Assembly (NCBI GenBank): GCA_900546325.1
Contig: URCR01000002.1
Coordinates: forward strand, 1 to 64,000
DNA: 64,000 bases
DNA from: an uncultured Lachnospiraceae bacterium
GTDB taxonomy: Bacteria; Bacillota; Clostridia; Lachnospirales; Lachnospiraceae
Direction of reading: 5' to 3'
Position 1 is the stretch's first letter. Every line of letters starts with the position of its first letter. This document shows, one piece after another, positions 31,438 through 40,279 of this stretch. The position numbers and the translations under genes were made by a program. The notes under the pieces are model-generated. The model did not search any database. It had not been told where the DNA came from and saw only the letters and a program-made list of their open reading frames with translations.

Positions 31438-33030
31438 ATGAAGAAATGGTACTTACAAACTTGGTTTATCTCATTAATGTTTGCATTATGGCCGTTTATC
31501 ATCCCTGGTATAATTGGAATTATTTTACTTGTTCTGCACTATCATGAGCGTAAAAAATTTCTCAGTAAATACGGTGATTACGAAACGCTAATAGATAAAA
31601 CGAATTCCTTATTCTCAGCTTATCAAGACAGACAACGCACTCTTGATAATGACTTTTTAAAAAAAGAAGCCGAACTTCAAAAATCTTTTTCCGAGAAAGA
31701 AGTTTTATTCGAAGACAGACAACGCACTCTTAATGATAACTTTTTAAAAAAAGAAGTCGAACTTCAAAAATCATTTTCCGAGAAAGAAGTTTTATTTAAA
31801 GAGAAATGTTCTATTTTAGATTCCGACCTAGCACGAAAGAAAACCGATATAGCTGTTAAAATAGGGGAATTAGAGAACTCCTTTGCAGTTAAAGAACTAA
31901 TGCTAAAGGAAGAAAATGAAAATAAACGTAAAAATTTTGAAGAAACTTTATCCTCTCTTCGTTTTGAGTGTCAACGTATTGAAAATGAACTTAAATCGTT
32001 AGAAAAAAGTTCTCTGATTGCTCATTATAATTTTTCAGATTATAGCGGAATTACTTCTGAGCAATGTAAAAATAAACTTGCAATCTTAAAACAGCAGGAA
32101 AAAGATTACATCAAAAGTGATCTTGCCCTTGAAGTTTCCTCTGATCGCAAGAAAAAAGAGATTAAAGATAATGCAAAGCAAATACTTCGTTGTTTTAATG
32201 CGGAATGCGATAATATTTTGATGAATCTCTCTGTTAAAAATATCGATTCTATGAGAAACAAAATTGCTTCTTCTTTCGAATCTCTTAATAAGATCTTTAG
32301 TGTAGACGGTATTTGTATGACTCATCATCTGTTGGAGCTAAAGCTTGAAGAATTGAATCTCGCATATACTTTTGAATTAAAGAGAGAACAAGAACGCGAA
32401 CAGCAGCAAGCAATTAAGGCGCAAATGGTTGAAGAAGAAAAAGTACGACGTGAAATAGAGCGCCAAAAAGCTAAAATTGAAAAAGATCAACTCCAATGCA
32501 ACAACGAGATTCATAAGTTAATGTCGTATATGAAAAACACTTCTAGCGATGTCGAAAAACAATTATACAAAGATAAGATCGATCAGCTAGAGCAGAAAAT
32601 GAATGAATTAGAAAAAGATAAAGATACCGTTCTCGAACGCGAGGCAAACGCCCGCGCCGGTTTCGTATATGTTATTTCGAATATAGGCTCGTTCGGAGAA
32701 AACATCTATAAGATTGGTATGACAAGACGTTTAGAGCCTATGGATCGTATACGCGAATTAAGCAGTGCTTCTGTTCCATTTCAATTCGATGTGCATGCTA
32801 TGATTTTTTCAGATGATGCTCCTGCACTAGAGGCTGTTTTACATAAACATTTTGAAAAAAACAGTGTGAATAGAATTAATCTTAGAAAGGAATTTTTTAA
32901 CGTCAGTCTTGACGAAATCGAATCTGTTGTAAAAGAGAACTTTAATAATACCGTTGAATTCATCCGGGTTCCTATTGCCGCAGAATATCGTCAAACTCAA
33001 GAGTTGATCAGAAACGAGCAGTCCAAATAA
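31438..33030 (+). CDS. SNIPE-like membrane-anchored DUF4041/GIY-YIG nuclease
   Basis: 530 aa, ATG 31438 after GGAGG. N-terminal membrane segments (FISLMFALWPFIIPGIIGII), a long coiled coil with a 29-aa tandem repeat (DRQRTL..DFLKKE.ELQKSFSEKEVLF), a DUF4041-like middle, and a C-terminal T5orf172/Mug113 GIY-YIG-type domain (GFVYVISN, YKIGMTRR, E in LRKEFFNV). This layout matches SNIPE, which sits at the membrane and cuts incoming phage DNA. Here carried by a prophage between immunity and integrase genes. Confidence 0.8.
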   Translation: MKKWYLQTWFISLMFALWPFIIPGIIGIILLVLHYHERKKFLSKYGDYETLIDKTNSLFSAYQDRQRTLDNDFLKKEAELQKSFSEKEVLFEDRQRTLNDNFLKKEVELQKSFSEKEVLFKEKCSILDSDLARKKTDIAVKIGELENSFAVKELMLKEENENKRKNFEETLSSLRFECQRIENELKSLEKSSLIAHYNFSDYSGITSEQCKNKLAILKQQEKDYIKSDLALEVSSDRKKKEIKDNAKQILRCFNAECDNILMNLSVKNIDSMRNKIASSFESLNKIFSVDGICMTHHLLELKLEELNLAYTFELKREQEREQQQAIKAQMVEEEKVRREIERQKAKIEKDQLQCNNEIHKLMSYMKNTSSDVEKQLYKDKIDQLEQKMNELEKDKDTVLEREANARAGFVYVISNIGSFGENIYKIGMTRRLEPMDRIRELSSASVPFQFDVHAMIFSDDAPALEAVLHKHFEKNSVNRINLRKEFFNVSLDEIESVVKENFNNTVEFIRVPIAAEYRQTQELIRNEQSK

Positions 33031-33036
33031 TAAAAA

Positions 33037-33146
33037 CCGCCCCTGCGCCAACAGGAACGGTCCAAAATCACTAAACACTACGCCAATAGTGTTTAATCCT
33101 CGTAATCAATACGAGGTCGTATATAACGCACACATCTCGAAAGATG
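33037..33146. repeat. run of four short hairpins
   Basis: CCTG-CGCCAA-CAGG with outer CCG/CGG (33037-33060), AAACACTA-CGCCAA-TAGTGTTT (33073-33094), CCTCGTA-ATCAA-TACGAGG (33098-33116), CATCT-CGAA-AGATG (33133-33146). Perfect stems; two share the loop CGCCAA. Between the SNIPE-like gene and the integrase; could be a structured RNA, a terminator group or recombinase sites. Confidence 0.55.
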
Positions 33147-33266
33147 CATACAATACTCACCACATATATTGTATCATCTTCGAACGGTCATCGCAATCGA
33201 AACATGTTTTCGGTGGCTGTTATTTTTATACCCTTTTTTACATAAAATTAGCAAGGAGTGATACAC

Positions 33267-34685
33267 ATGGTAAAATATGCTTATGGTTATATCCGCGTAA
33301 GTACAGACAAGCAAGAGGAGCTTTCTCCGGATTCGCAAGAAAAGTTACTACGCGAATATGCTGCAAAAAATAATATCATAATTCTGAAATTTTTCTATGA
33401 GCTCGGTGTTTCTGGTCGTAAGGCAGACAAGCGTCCTGAGTTCCAGTCCATGATCGGACTTGCGAAGTCTTCCGATCATCCGGTTGACTTAATCCTTGTT
33501 TGGAAATTCAGCCGTTTTGCCCGTAATCAAGAAGAATCTATTGTCTATAAGTCTCTGTTGCGCCAAAAATCCAATGTTGATGTTGTAAGCGTGTCTGAGC
33601 CTTTGGTGGATGGTCCTTTCGGATCTCTGATTGAGAGAATCATCGAGTGGATGGACGAATATTATTCTATTCGGCTTTCCGGAGAAGTTCTTCGTGGCAT
33701 GCGTGAGAAAGCAGAACAAAATGGATACCAGTTCGTTCCTCCTCTGGGCTACCAAGCTGTTGGCGGTGGTAAACCTTTCGTCATCAACGAGGATGAATAT
33801 AAAATTTACCAGTATATTTCTGATGAGTATGATTTGCGCAATACAAGTGTCTCCACGATTGCCCGTAAGCTTAACGCCCTCGGTTTTCACACCCGCCGCG
33901 GAAAACCTTTTGAACTACGATCTATAAAACGCCTCCTACAGAATCCGTTTTATTATGGATTAGTTGTTTGGAATGGAGTCTCTTTCATCGGACCTCATGA
34001 AGTCCGTATAACAAAAGAGCGGTTCGATGCACGAATGCAGAAAATGCAGTCTCAATACACTCCTACACGGCGCAGAGAGGTTTCCAGCTGCCGGCATTGG
34101 CTTTCAGGACTTCTGAAGTGTGGCTATTGCGGTGCTACTATGTGTTTTAATGGCGCACGGGCATCTGTTACCGGATTCCAGTGTTACAAGTATAGTAAAG
34201 GATTACATAAGGAATCCTGTTTCATTACAGAAAAGAAAGTTCTGTCTGCTATCGAGGAATACTTTGAAAAGCTCCTTGACGGAATGGATTTTGAATATGC
34301 TTATCATCCACCTAAATCTGCGGAGTTTCTTTCTGAGCGTGAGCCTCTTTTGCAAGAGCTCAAAAGAATTGCCATGCGAGAGGATCGCATAAGATCTGCC
34401 TACGAAAATGGGATAGACACCCTCGAAGAATACAAGCAGAATAGAGAACGGATTAAGCAAGCTAGAAATGATATCCAATCGCAGCTTGATGAATTAAATA
34501 ATTCTTCCGCTAAATCTCCAGTGACTAAAGAAGACATACTTGCAAAAGTTAAAACAGTATATGATGTGATTCAGGATCCTGATGTTGACATGGAAACAAA
34601 AGGTGCTTTTATGCGCAGCTTGGTCGAAGATATTATTTATGACAAAGAAAATGGAAAGATGATTTTCCACCTTTATTCCTCATAA
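33267..34685 (+). CDS. int: large serine integrase
   Basis: 472 aa, ATG 33267 after AAGGAG. Resolvase catalytic domain with Ser in YIRVSTDKQEE and Arg residues in FSRFARNQEES; recombinase domain (GYQAVGGGKPF, TIARKLNALGFHTRRG); zinc ribbon (CGYCGATMCF ... C); coiled coil; C-terminal part. It catalyses integration of prophage A, and a cotJC remnant follows directly, so cotJC is the likely attachment gene. Confidence 0.95.
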   Translation: MVKYAYGYIRVSTDKQEELSPDSQEKLLREYAAKNNIIILKFFYELGVSGRKADKRPEFQSMIGLAKSSDHPVDLILVWKFSRFARNQEESIVYKSLLRQKSNVDVVSVSEPLVDGPFGSLIERIIEWMDEYYSIRLSGEVLRGMREKAEQNGYQFVPPLGYQAVGGGKPFVINEDEYKIYQYISDEYDLRNTSVSTIARKLNALGFHTRRGKPFELRSIKRLLQNPFYYGLVVWNGVSFIGPHEVRITKERFDARMQKMQSQYTPTRRREVSSCRHWLSGLLKCGYCGATMCFNGARASVTGFQCYKYSKGLHKESCFITEKKVLSAIEEYFEKLLDGMDFEYAYHPPKSAEFLSEREPLLQELKRIAMREDRIRSAYENGIDTLEEYKQNRERIKQARNDIQSQLDELNNSSAKSPVTKEDILAKVKTVYDVIQDPDVDMETKGAFMRSLVEDIIYDKENGKMIFHLYSS

Positions 34686-34725
34686 ATCCCACTGTTGTGG
34701 GATTTATGATATATTATAGGTTTTT
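34681..34725 (+). terminator. integrase terminator
   Basis: Perfect 12-bp stem CATAAATCCCAC/GTGGGATTTATG with a 4-nt loop at the integrase stop, followed by an A/T stretch and TTTTT. Confidence 0.7.
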
Positions 34726-34864
34726 GCAATATGGTGGTCCTGACGGAGAACTCGCTGCATCTATGCGCTATCTCTCCCAGAGATATACGATGCCATACCG
34801 GGAAGTGATCGGAACTTTAACAGACATCGGTACCGAGGAATTAGCACCATCTTGTTATCTGTAA
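34718..34864 (+). pseudogene. cotJC: cotJC (spore-coat manganese catalase) internal fragment at the prophage junction
   Basis: 48 codons: RFLQYGGPDGELAASMRYLS, YTMPYREVIGTLTDIGTEEL, then APSCYL and stop. The QYGGPDGELAAS and LTDIGTEEL motifs are diagnostic of CotJC. The 5' end is replaced by prophage A and the homology ends abruptly after GTEELA, so a second junction (prophage B) is likely about 110 bp later in the same gene. Confidence 0.8.
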
Positions 34865-35024
34865 CAATTACATATAAATAAGTAAAAACTCTGTATCACT
34901 TCTTCTATTATTTAAACTGCTTAATTTTCCTTCTATATTTTGTCTATTTTGTCAATAGTTCTCTTTCTCTTACTTTTATATCATTATTATAATATCTTAA
35001 TACACTGGAGGTTTAATATTTAAT

Positions 35025-35936
35025 ATGGAAAGAACACACAAAGGAAAAAGCCTTATTTCACTCCCTAGCAATTTTACCTTGATCGATTTGGAAACAACCG
35101 GTCTTTCTGCTGAATATGATGAAATCATCGAGATGTCTGCTCTTAGAGTTAGAGATTTTAAAGTAGTTGATGAATTTTCTTCTTTGGTACAGCCAGCTGA
35201 GGAAATCGATGATTTTATCGAAGAATTAACCGGCATTACTAACGAAATGTTGAAACACGCAAAAACTATTTTTTCCGTAATGCCCGAATTTTTAAGCTTC
35301 ATCGGTAACGACATAGTAGTTGGTCATAATGTTAATTTTGACATTAATTTTATATATGATAAATCAAGCTATTTTCGAGATTTCTCAAATGATTTTGTCG
35401 ATACAATGCGGCTTTCTAGGATTTTGCGAAAAGACGAACGTCATCATAGATTATCGGATGTCTGCAAGCGTTATAATATTTCAAATTCTAACGCACATAG
35501 GGCTTTATCCGATTGCTATACAACATTTGAGTGTTATGAGCATATTAGAGACGAAATCAATGAACGTTTTGAAAATATTGATAATTTCATTAAATCAAAT
35601 CGAAAAGTTCATTTTAAAGCGAATGATATTGTTGCAGATGAATCAAAAAAGGATGAAACTTCTTTGCTATATGAAAAAGTATGCGTGTTTACTGGTGTAT
35701 TGGAGAAAATGACGCGCAAGGAAGCTATGCAGATTGTCGCTGATATTGGCGGTTTTGTTGCTGACAGCGTAACAAAGAAGACCAACTTTTTAATTTTAGG
35801 AAATAATGACTATTGCAAGGCTATCAAGGACGGAAAAAGTTTAAAACAGAAGAAAGCTGAAAAATTAAAATTATCTGGTCAAGATATTGAAGTTATTTCA
35901 GAAGATGTATTTTACGACATTTCAAATATAGATTAA
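35025..35936 (+). CDS. DnaQ-like 3'-5' exonuclease with C-terminal BRCT domain
   Basis: 303 aa. DEDDh residues: LIDLETTG, GHNVNFDINF, AHRALSDC. BRCT: YEKVCVFTGVLEKMTRKEAM, GGFVADSVTKKTNFLILG. Found in Firmicutes accessory regions. It lies between the cotJC fragment and the lipoprotein, at the far left of prophage B, so it is a probable moron gene involved in repair or nucleic-acid degradation. ATG start with plus-strand transcription of its own. Confidence 0.85.
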   Translation: MERTHKGKSLISLPSNFTLIDLETTGLSAEYDEIIEMSALRVRDFKVVDEFSSLVQPAEEIDDFIEELTGITNEMLKHAKTIFSVMPEFLSFIGNDIVVGHNVNFDINFIYDKSSYFRDFSNDFVDTMRLSRILRKDERHHRLSDVCKRYNISNSNAHRALSDCYTTFECYEHIRDEINERFENIDNFIKSNRKVHFKANDIVADESKKDETSLLYEKVCVFTGVLEKMTRKEAMQIVADIGGFVADSVTKKTNFLILGNNDYCKAIKDGKSLKQKKAEKLKLSGQDIEVISEDVFYDISNID

Positions 35937-36092
35937 CACCATATATTTATTATCTCGATAGATTCGCCATTTAACCAGCCAGTATTTTCATACTCGCTGA
36001 GTTCTATTTTATTTTCATGTCTATATTGATTAATATTCATTATTTTGATATAGTGGATGTGCTTAATAAAAATTTAAAGGAGGACAAATGTT

Positions 36093-36548
36093 ATGAGAAA
36101 GAAATTATTGACATTTGTGTTGGTGCTTGCTGTCAGCACTACAATGATGGCTTGTGGGGGAAGCGATGAAACTATGAAAGAAGACAGCAAATCAAGTGTT
36201 GAAACAACTAAAACAGAGAAGGAACCTACTGACTTAACCGGAACATGGAAATCGGAAGACAACGACGGCTCTTATCAAGAAGCTACAATTTCCGGCGATT
36301 ATATAGAAATCAACTGGGTATCAGATGGCGGCAATACAAAATCTTTATACTGGGCAGGAAGCTATACAGCTCCGACCGAATATGTTAAAGAGTATTCGTG
36401 GACATCTGAAAACGATCACGACAAAACCTCGTCCGCGTTAGCCGCATCTTCTGACGATACAAAAGATTTTACTTACAAAGACGGAAAAATCAGTTATGAA
36501 GCATCCGCGCTCGGAACAACAAAGACAATGTTTTTAGAAAAAGAATAG
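36093..36548 (+). CDS. lipoprotein, prophage-borne
   Basis: 151 aa. Signal peptide with lipobox VSTTMMACGG (Cys about residue 21), Ser/Lys/Glu linker, then a compact domain beginning LTGTWKSEDNDGSYQEATI. ATG after AAGGAGGACAAATGTT. Small lipoproteins of this type occur in Gram-positive prophages and some block superinfection; role here inferred. Confidence 0.75.
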   Translation: MRKKLLTFVLVLAVSTTMMACGGSDETMKEDSKSSVETTKTEKEPTDLTGTWKSEDNDGSYQEATISGDYIEINWVSDGGNTKSLYWAGSYTAPTEYVKEYSWTSENDHDKTSSALAASSDDTKDFTYKDGKISYEASALGTTKTMFLEKE

Positions 36549-36557
36549 GGTAACATT

Positions 36558-36585
36558 AAAAGAGGATCAGCATTGATCCTCTTTT
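36558..36585 (+). terminator. rho-independent terminator of lipoprotein gene
   Basis: AAAAGAGGATCA-GCAT-TGATCCTCTTTT, a long stem ending in T4, 10 nt after the stop codon. Confidence 0.85.
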
Positions 36586-36650
36586 GTCATCTCCTTGTTA
36601 TACACTTTGCTTTTTTCATTCTTCTTCAATCCTACTCACGTCTTACCTTT

Positions 36651-38369
36651 TCACTTTGATATAACAAGTGTTCCGATATTCGAGCATTTATTTACATCTG
36701 TACTGTATAAATTTGGTGCTTTCCCGACAACATTTGAAGCAAGAGAGCAGTAACCGCTATTTACTTTAATCGTTTCCGATTGTTTGTAGCCATTTCGTGC
36801 CCGGATTGGCAAATTGCAACCGTGCATAATCAGCACGTTTTCTGTTTTATTTGCTTCCACTGCGACCGCGACCGCTTCATTTGACGATGACGATTCGTTA
36901 TATACAATGATTTCGCACGCTTTTAGCTGTAAGACTCCACCATTCGCCCGGAATCCGTATGTACTGCCGTTTCCACCCGTGACCGACATTCTGCATCTTG
37001 TAAATGTGCCACAGCACCCGCCGCCGATGATCGTCGCATTTGATCCCGGTGTTGCATTGATCCAAAACTCACATTCCTCTGCGTCAATTCGCTCGCCGTT
37101 AAAAATCGACGTGCTGGAAGCGTTGTGAATCGCCGCTTGACAGTTTTTAACAAAAATGTCGTTCCCTCCGAAGAGTACAGAGTTTGCCCGACTCTGATTG
37201 TCAATGCTGATTCTGTCACAGTGCGCGAAGTTCAGCCGCACTCGTCGGCTCGTCGAAGCCTTTTGCCCTAACATAAACCAAACAGACGGATCGCTTTCTG
37301 TTCCACTTCCGCTGTGTGTGCTTGTACACTGTAATGCTCCGTACACGTCAATCTCTAATTGCTTATAATCATTTCCGCCGTTTAGAAATTCCTGCACGAT
37401 ATTAGACAACTTTATATTGTCGTTTTCCCCCGTCGCAACATAGATTCCTTTCGCGATCGTGTTTACAACTTCCTGCAAATGTTCCACTTGCTCAATGATC
37501 GTTTCCGCGTTGCTTCCGTCTACCGATTTGTATACGACAAATTCTATCGGTGTTCCGACATCTACCGGATATTTTAACGTTATAGTTTTTCCGTTTACAG
37601 TGTATTCCTGCCCGTTTAATCGCAAGCCATTTATGAGCACTTGCAGGATGTCAAGCACGGAATTGTACTGTGGGATCGCAATGTCAATATTCTGCTCGTC
37701 CTGCACTTTTGTGATGTATGTGCTTTTGTATTCTCGGATCAGAGTCGATGTGGAAAGCGTCTCTTTTACATTCGTGAACCAATCATCAAATTCTTTCTTG
37801 CTTCGCTCTTGAAATTCTTTATACGCTGTCTCATATTGAATATATAGATCACTTGTATCTACTTGTTCTATCAGTCCCGTGACGTACCCGCACACATCCG
37901 AATTTGGTATTGTATTTGTGATGTTAGATTGCGTGATATTTTCCGTCAATTTGTCAACTCTAATATTACACAACAACATCTCTTCTATGTAGTTGCTTGT
38001 TTCGACCACCCCCGGCGGTGTCGGATTTGCCGCCGGTGTCCCCTTCTTTAGCACGATTTCGGCTTTTCTCACTTCGTCGTTTTTGTTATTCCTCAACACT
38101 ACGCTGTCAATCCTGTTTAATACGACATCACTTGCGTCCAGTGTCAAGACGATGTCCGCCGTATTTTCAATCCATTTCCCGTCTGTAAAATATGCTTTTC
38201 CAGTCGGAATTTTTATCCTCATTCCTTCCGTTGCTTTTACAACAAACTTGCCTTTATAATTTTGTAGCACTCCCCTTGTATAAAGTCCCGTAAAGTATTG
38301 CGACATTGTACTTGCGTTATACTTTCGATCTCCGTTGATCGAGTCATAATACCCCGATAAAATAGCCAT
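36651..38369 (-). CDS. tail fibre / baseplate protein with beta-helix region
   Basis: 572 aa from ATG 38369 (GGAGGTGTAAAC precedes). N-terminal phage baseplate domain (MAILSGYYDSINGDRKYNAS, YFTGLYTRGVLQNYKGKFVV), central linker with a helical EFQERSKKEFDDWF motif, C-terminal right-handed beta-helix rungs rich in Asn/Cys. Probable receptor-binding structure of prophage B. Confidence 0.75.
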   Translation of the reverse strand: MAILSGYYDSINGDRKYNASTMSQYFTGLYTRGVLQNYKGKFVVKATEGMRIKIPTGKAYFTDGKWIENTADIVLTLDASDVVLNRIDSVVLRNNKNDEVRKAEIVLKKGTPAANPTPPGVVETSNYIEEMLLCNIRVDKLTENITQSNITNTIPNSDVCGYVTGLIEQVDTSDLYIQYETAYKEFQERSKKEFDDWFTNVKETLSTSTLIREYKSTYITKVQDEQNIDIAIPQYNSVLDILQVLINGLRLNGQEYTVNGKTITLKYPVDVGTPIEFVVYKSVDGSNAETIIEQVEHLQEVVNTIAKGIYVATGENDNIKLSNIVQEFLNGGNDYKQLEIDVYGALQCTSTHSGSGTESDPSVWFMLGQKASTSRRVRLNFAHCDRISIDNQSRANSVLFGGNDIFVKNCQAAIHNASSTSIFNGERIDAEECEFWINATPGSNATIIGGGCCGTFTRCRMSVTGGNGSTYGFRANGGVLQLKACEIIVYNESSSSNEAVAVAVEANKTENVLIMHGCNLPIRARNGYKQSETIKVNSGYCSLASNVVGKAPNLYSTDVNKCSNIGTLVISK

Positions 38370-38371
38370 GT

Positions 38372-39424
38372 TTACACCTCCCATGTGCCAAACGTCGGCA
38401 CAACTCTATAACCATTTTCATTGTTACTCTCTATTATCTCTACGATCCGCGGTGTTGCTTGCATCCCGAACTCATTTTCGACTTGCACAACATCCCCTAG
38501 ACCGTAATCTTGTTTGTAAATGTAAGTATGTGTATTTTCAATTTCTCCCTCATACGATTCTACAAATGTCTTTTCTGCTATTTTTTCCTTTCCGCGCTCT
38601 ACAAGTAGTTTGTTGTACTCCGTCAAGGCAATTTCTCCTTTGTTGCTCGATATGTCTTTTGCATCCACAAACATTTCGTAGCGTTCAAATCCCGCGCTTG
38701 TTCCGATTGTCTGATATTTTCTTTCTTTTCCTTCTCCTTCTCCGCCGACCAGTGCCGTGTTCGCAATGTCCGTTTCGTCGTATTCGTATTCTGTGTTTAC
38801 GATGTTGTCAAAGTCATCCGAAAAGATGACATAAGGATTTCGGTCTTGCTTATAACTCCGATCCTCTCCCTTGTACAGATCAAACACAAGATCGCCAGCG
38901 TCGTTCATCGTGATTTTAAATCCGTACTCGTATGTTTGGCAGATTTTTATGATCGCTTCCAGCAAATTGTCGCCGGTAATCTGTTTATCTATCTTTTCCG
39001 GGAAGCCTTTCGGCTTCCCTAGTTTTAATCTCGGAACCTTTCTTTTCGCGTCCGTCGGACTTATTGCATTTTCCGTTACAAGCCTTCTTACAAAATTTTC
39101 CGCCGTTTCGCTACTTTTGGAATTTGTCTGATTCCACACAATTCGCTGACTTAATATTTTTTCAATCGACCTTCCCGAAACCGTGATTTCATTTCCTTTT
39201 TCCGAATCTGTCACGATATTTACTTTCTCTATCTGACAGATCATTTCGTCTTCTTCCCTGATCAGATAGTTTCTTTGTTTTAGCAGTTCAATCGTTTCTT
39301 TGTCTGCTCTTGTTTTTAAGACAAAATCTCCAGTGTCGCAGTATCTCCGCACCCATTCCAATGATGAGTAGTTATCTAAAAAAGCTATTTTCTCAAAATT
39401 TTTATTTAATACAAATAGTTCCAT
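38372..39424 (-). CDS. Gp37-like siphovirus tail protein
   Basis: 350 aa. MELFVLNKNFEKIAFLDNYS SLEWVRRY, ITVSGRSIEKILSQRI, ALVGGEGEGKERKY, YGLGDVVQVENEFGM: the ReqiPepy6 Gp37-like tail family. Tail-tip protein below Dit. ATG start, 1 nt after the Dit stop region. Confidence 0.82.
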   Translation of the reverse strand: MELFVLNKNFEKIAFLDNYSSLEWVRRYCDTGDFVLKTRADKETIELLKQRNYLIREEDEMICQIEKVNIVTDSEKGNEITVSGRSIEKILSQRIVWNQTNSKSSETAENFVRRLVTENAISPTDAKRKVPRLKLGKPKGFPEKIDKQITGDNLLEAIIKICQTYEYGFKITMNDAGDLVFDLYKGEDRSYKQDRNPYVIFSDDFDNIVNTEYEYDETDIANTALVGGEGEGKERKYQTIGTSAGFERYEMFVDAKDISSNKGEIALTEYNKLLVERGKEKIAEKTFVESYEGEIENTHTYIYKQDYGLGDVVQVENEFGMQATPRIVEIIESNNENGYRVVPTFGTWEV

Positions 39425-39425
39425 A

Positions 39426-40274
39426 TTACACTCCTTCGTACATATTCGAAAATGTAAATTTTACATGCAGATACTCCGCACCACTGTCGCAAGTGTATGT
39501 AAATTGATTTTCTCCCGGTGTCAATTTCAGCCACTTATTCCCTTTTTCGATACTGTTTATCAAATTTCTTGTTTCTCCATATCGCGTTAACTCTACTCTT
39601 TTTCGTAAATCGTTTGTGTTGATCTGTATGACATCTCCTAGTTGCATTGTTGTTTTTAGTCCAAAATATTCCTTTGTTTGCACGTTATATATTTTTGGAT
39701 TTACAACCGTTTCCGAAGCGTAAAGTTCTATAATCATTCCCGTTTCTACATCTCCATTATTGCGGACAGTTTGCGTCATTTCTCTGTTGATCCTCGAAAA
39801 CTCAATTCCTTCCTCTTCAATCGCAAATGGAAACTCAAATAAATCTTCTACCCGCGCCATATCTCCCACCGTGCTATATTTATCATGCCAATATGGGATT
39901 TCACAGAGAAGTTCTATTGTGATCGTCTGCGTTTGCTCAAATAATGATCCGTCAAATTTATTGACAACTCCTGCGATCACTACATCTCTGTTATCATTTT
40001 TAAAATAAAGAGTTGTTTCTTTTTTTGTCCGGAAGTATTTATACAACTTTTGTCTGTTTTCTTCTACTGGATATCGTGGACAAATTGTTATTGTCATTTC
40101 CCTTTGCTCGACTCTCGCACTGTTTATTTTGCTCCCGTCTGTATTCGCAAATGTCGTCGTGCTGATCGTCGCATCCTGCGGCAATAACCCGTCTATTTCT
40201 ATTACTTCAAAAAAGGGCGAGTTGGTAAGCTCTACCCTCTCTTTTTTTTCATTTTCTGCAAACAAGCGATACAT
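39426..40274 (-). CDS. distal tail protein (Dit)
   Basis: 282 aa from ATG 40274 after GGAGGTAAGCACT. N-terminal MYRLFAENEKKERVELTNSP, central EQREMTITICPRYPVEENRQ, C-terminal galectin-like half (GNKWLKLTPGENQFTYTCDS). Equivalent of the AGG-initiated Dit of prophage A. Confidence 0.8.
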   Translation of the reverse strand: MYRLFAENEKKERVELTNSPFFEVIEIDGLLPQDATISTTTFANTDGSKINSARVEQREMTITICPRYPVEENRQKLYKYFRTKKETTLYFKNDNRDVVIAGVVNKFDGSLFEQTQTITIELLCEIPYWHDKYSTVGDMARVEDLFEFPFAIEEEGIEFSRINREMTQTVRNNGDVETGMIIELYASETVVNPKIYNVQTKEYFGLKTTMQLGDVIQINTNDLRKRVELTRYGETRNLINSIEKGNKWLKLTPGENQFTYTCDSGAEYLHVKFTFSNMYEGV

Positions 40275-40279
40275 AGTGC

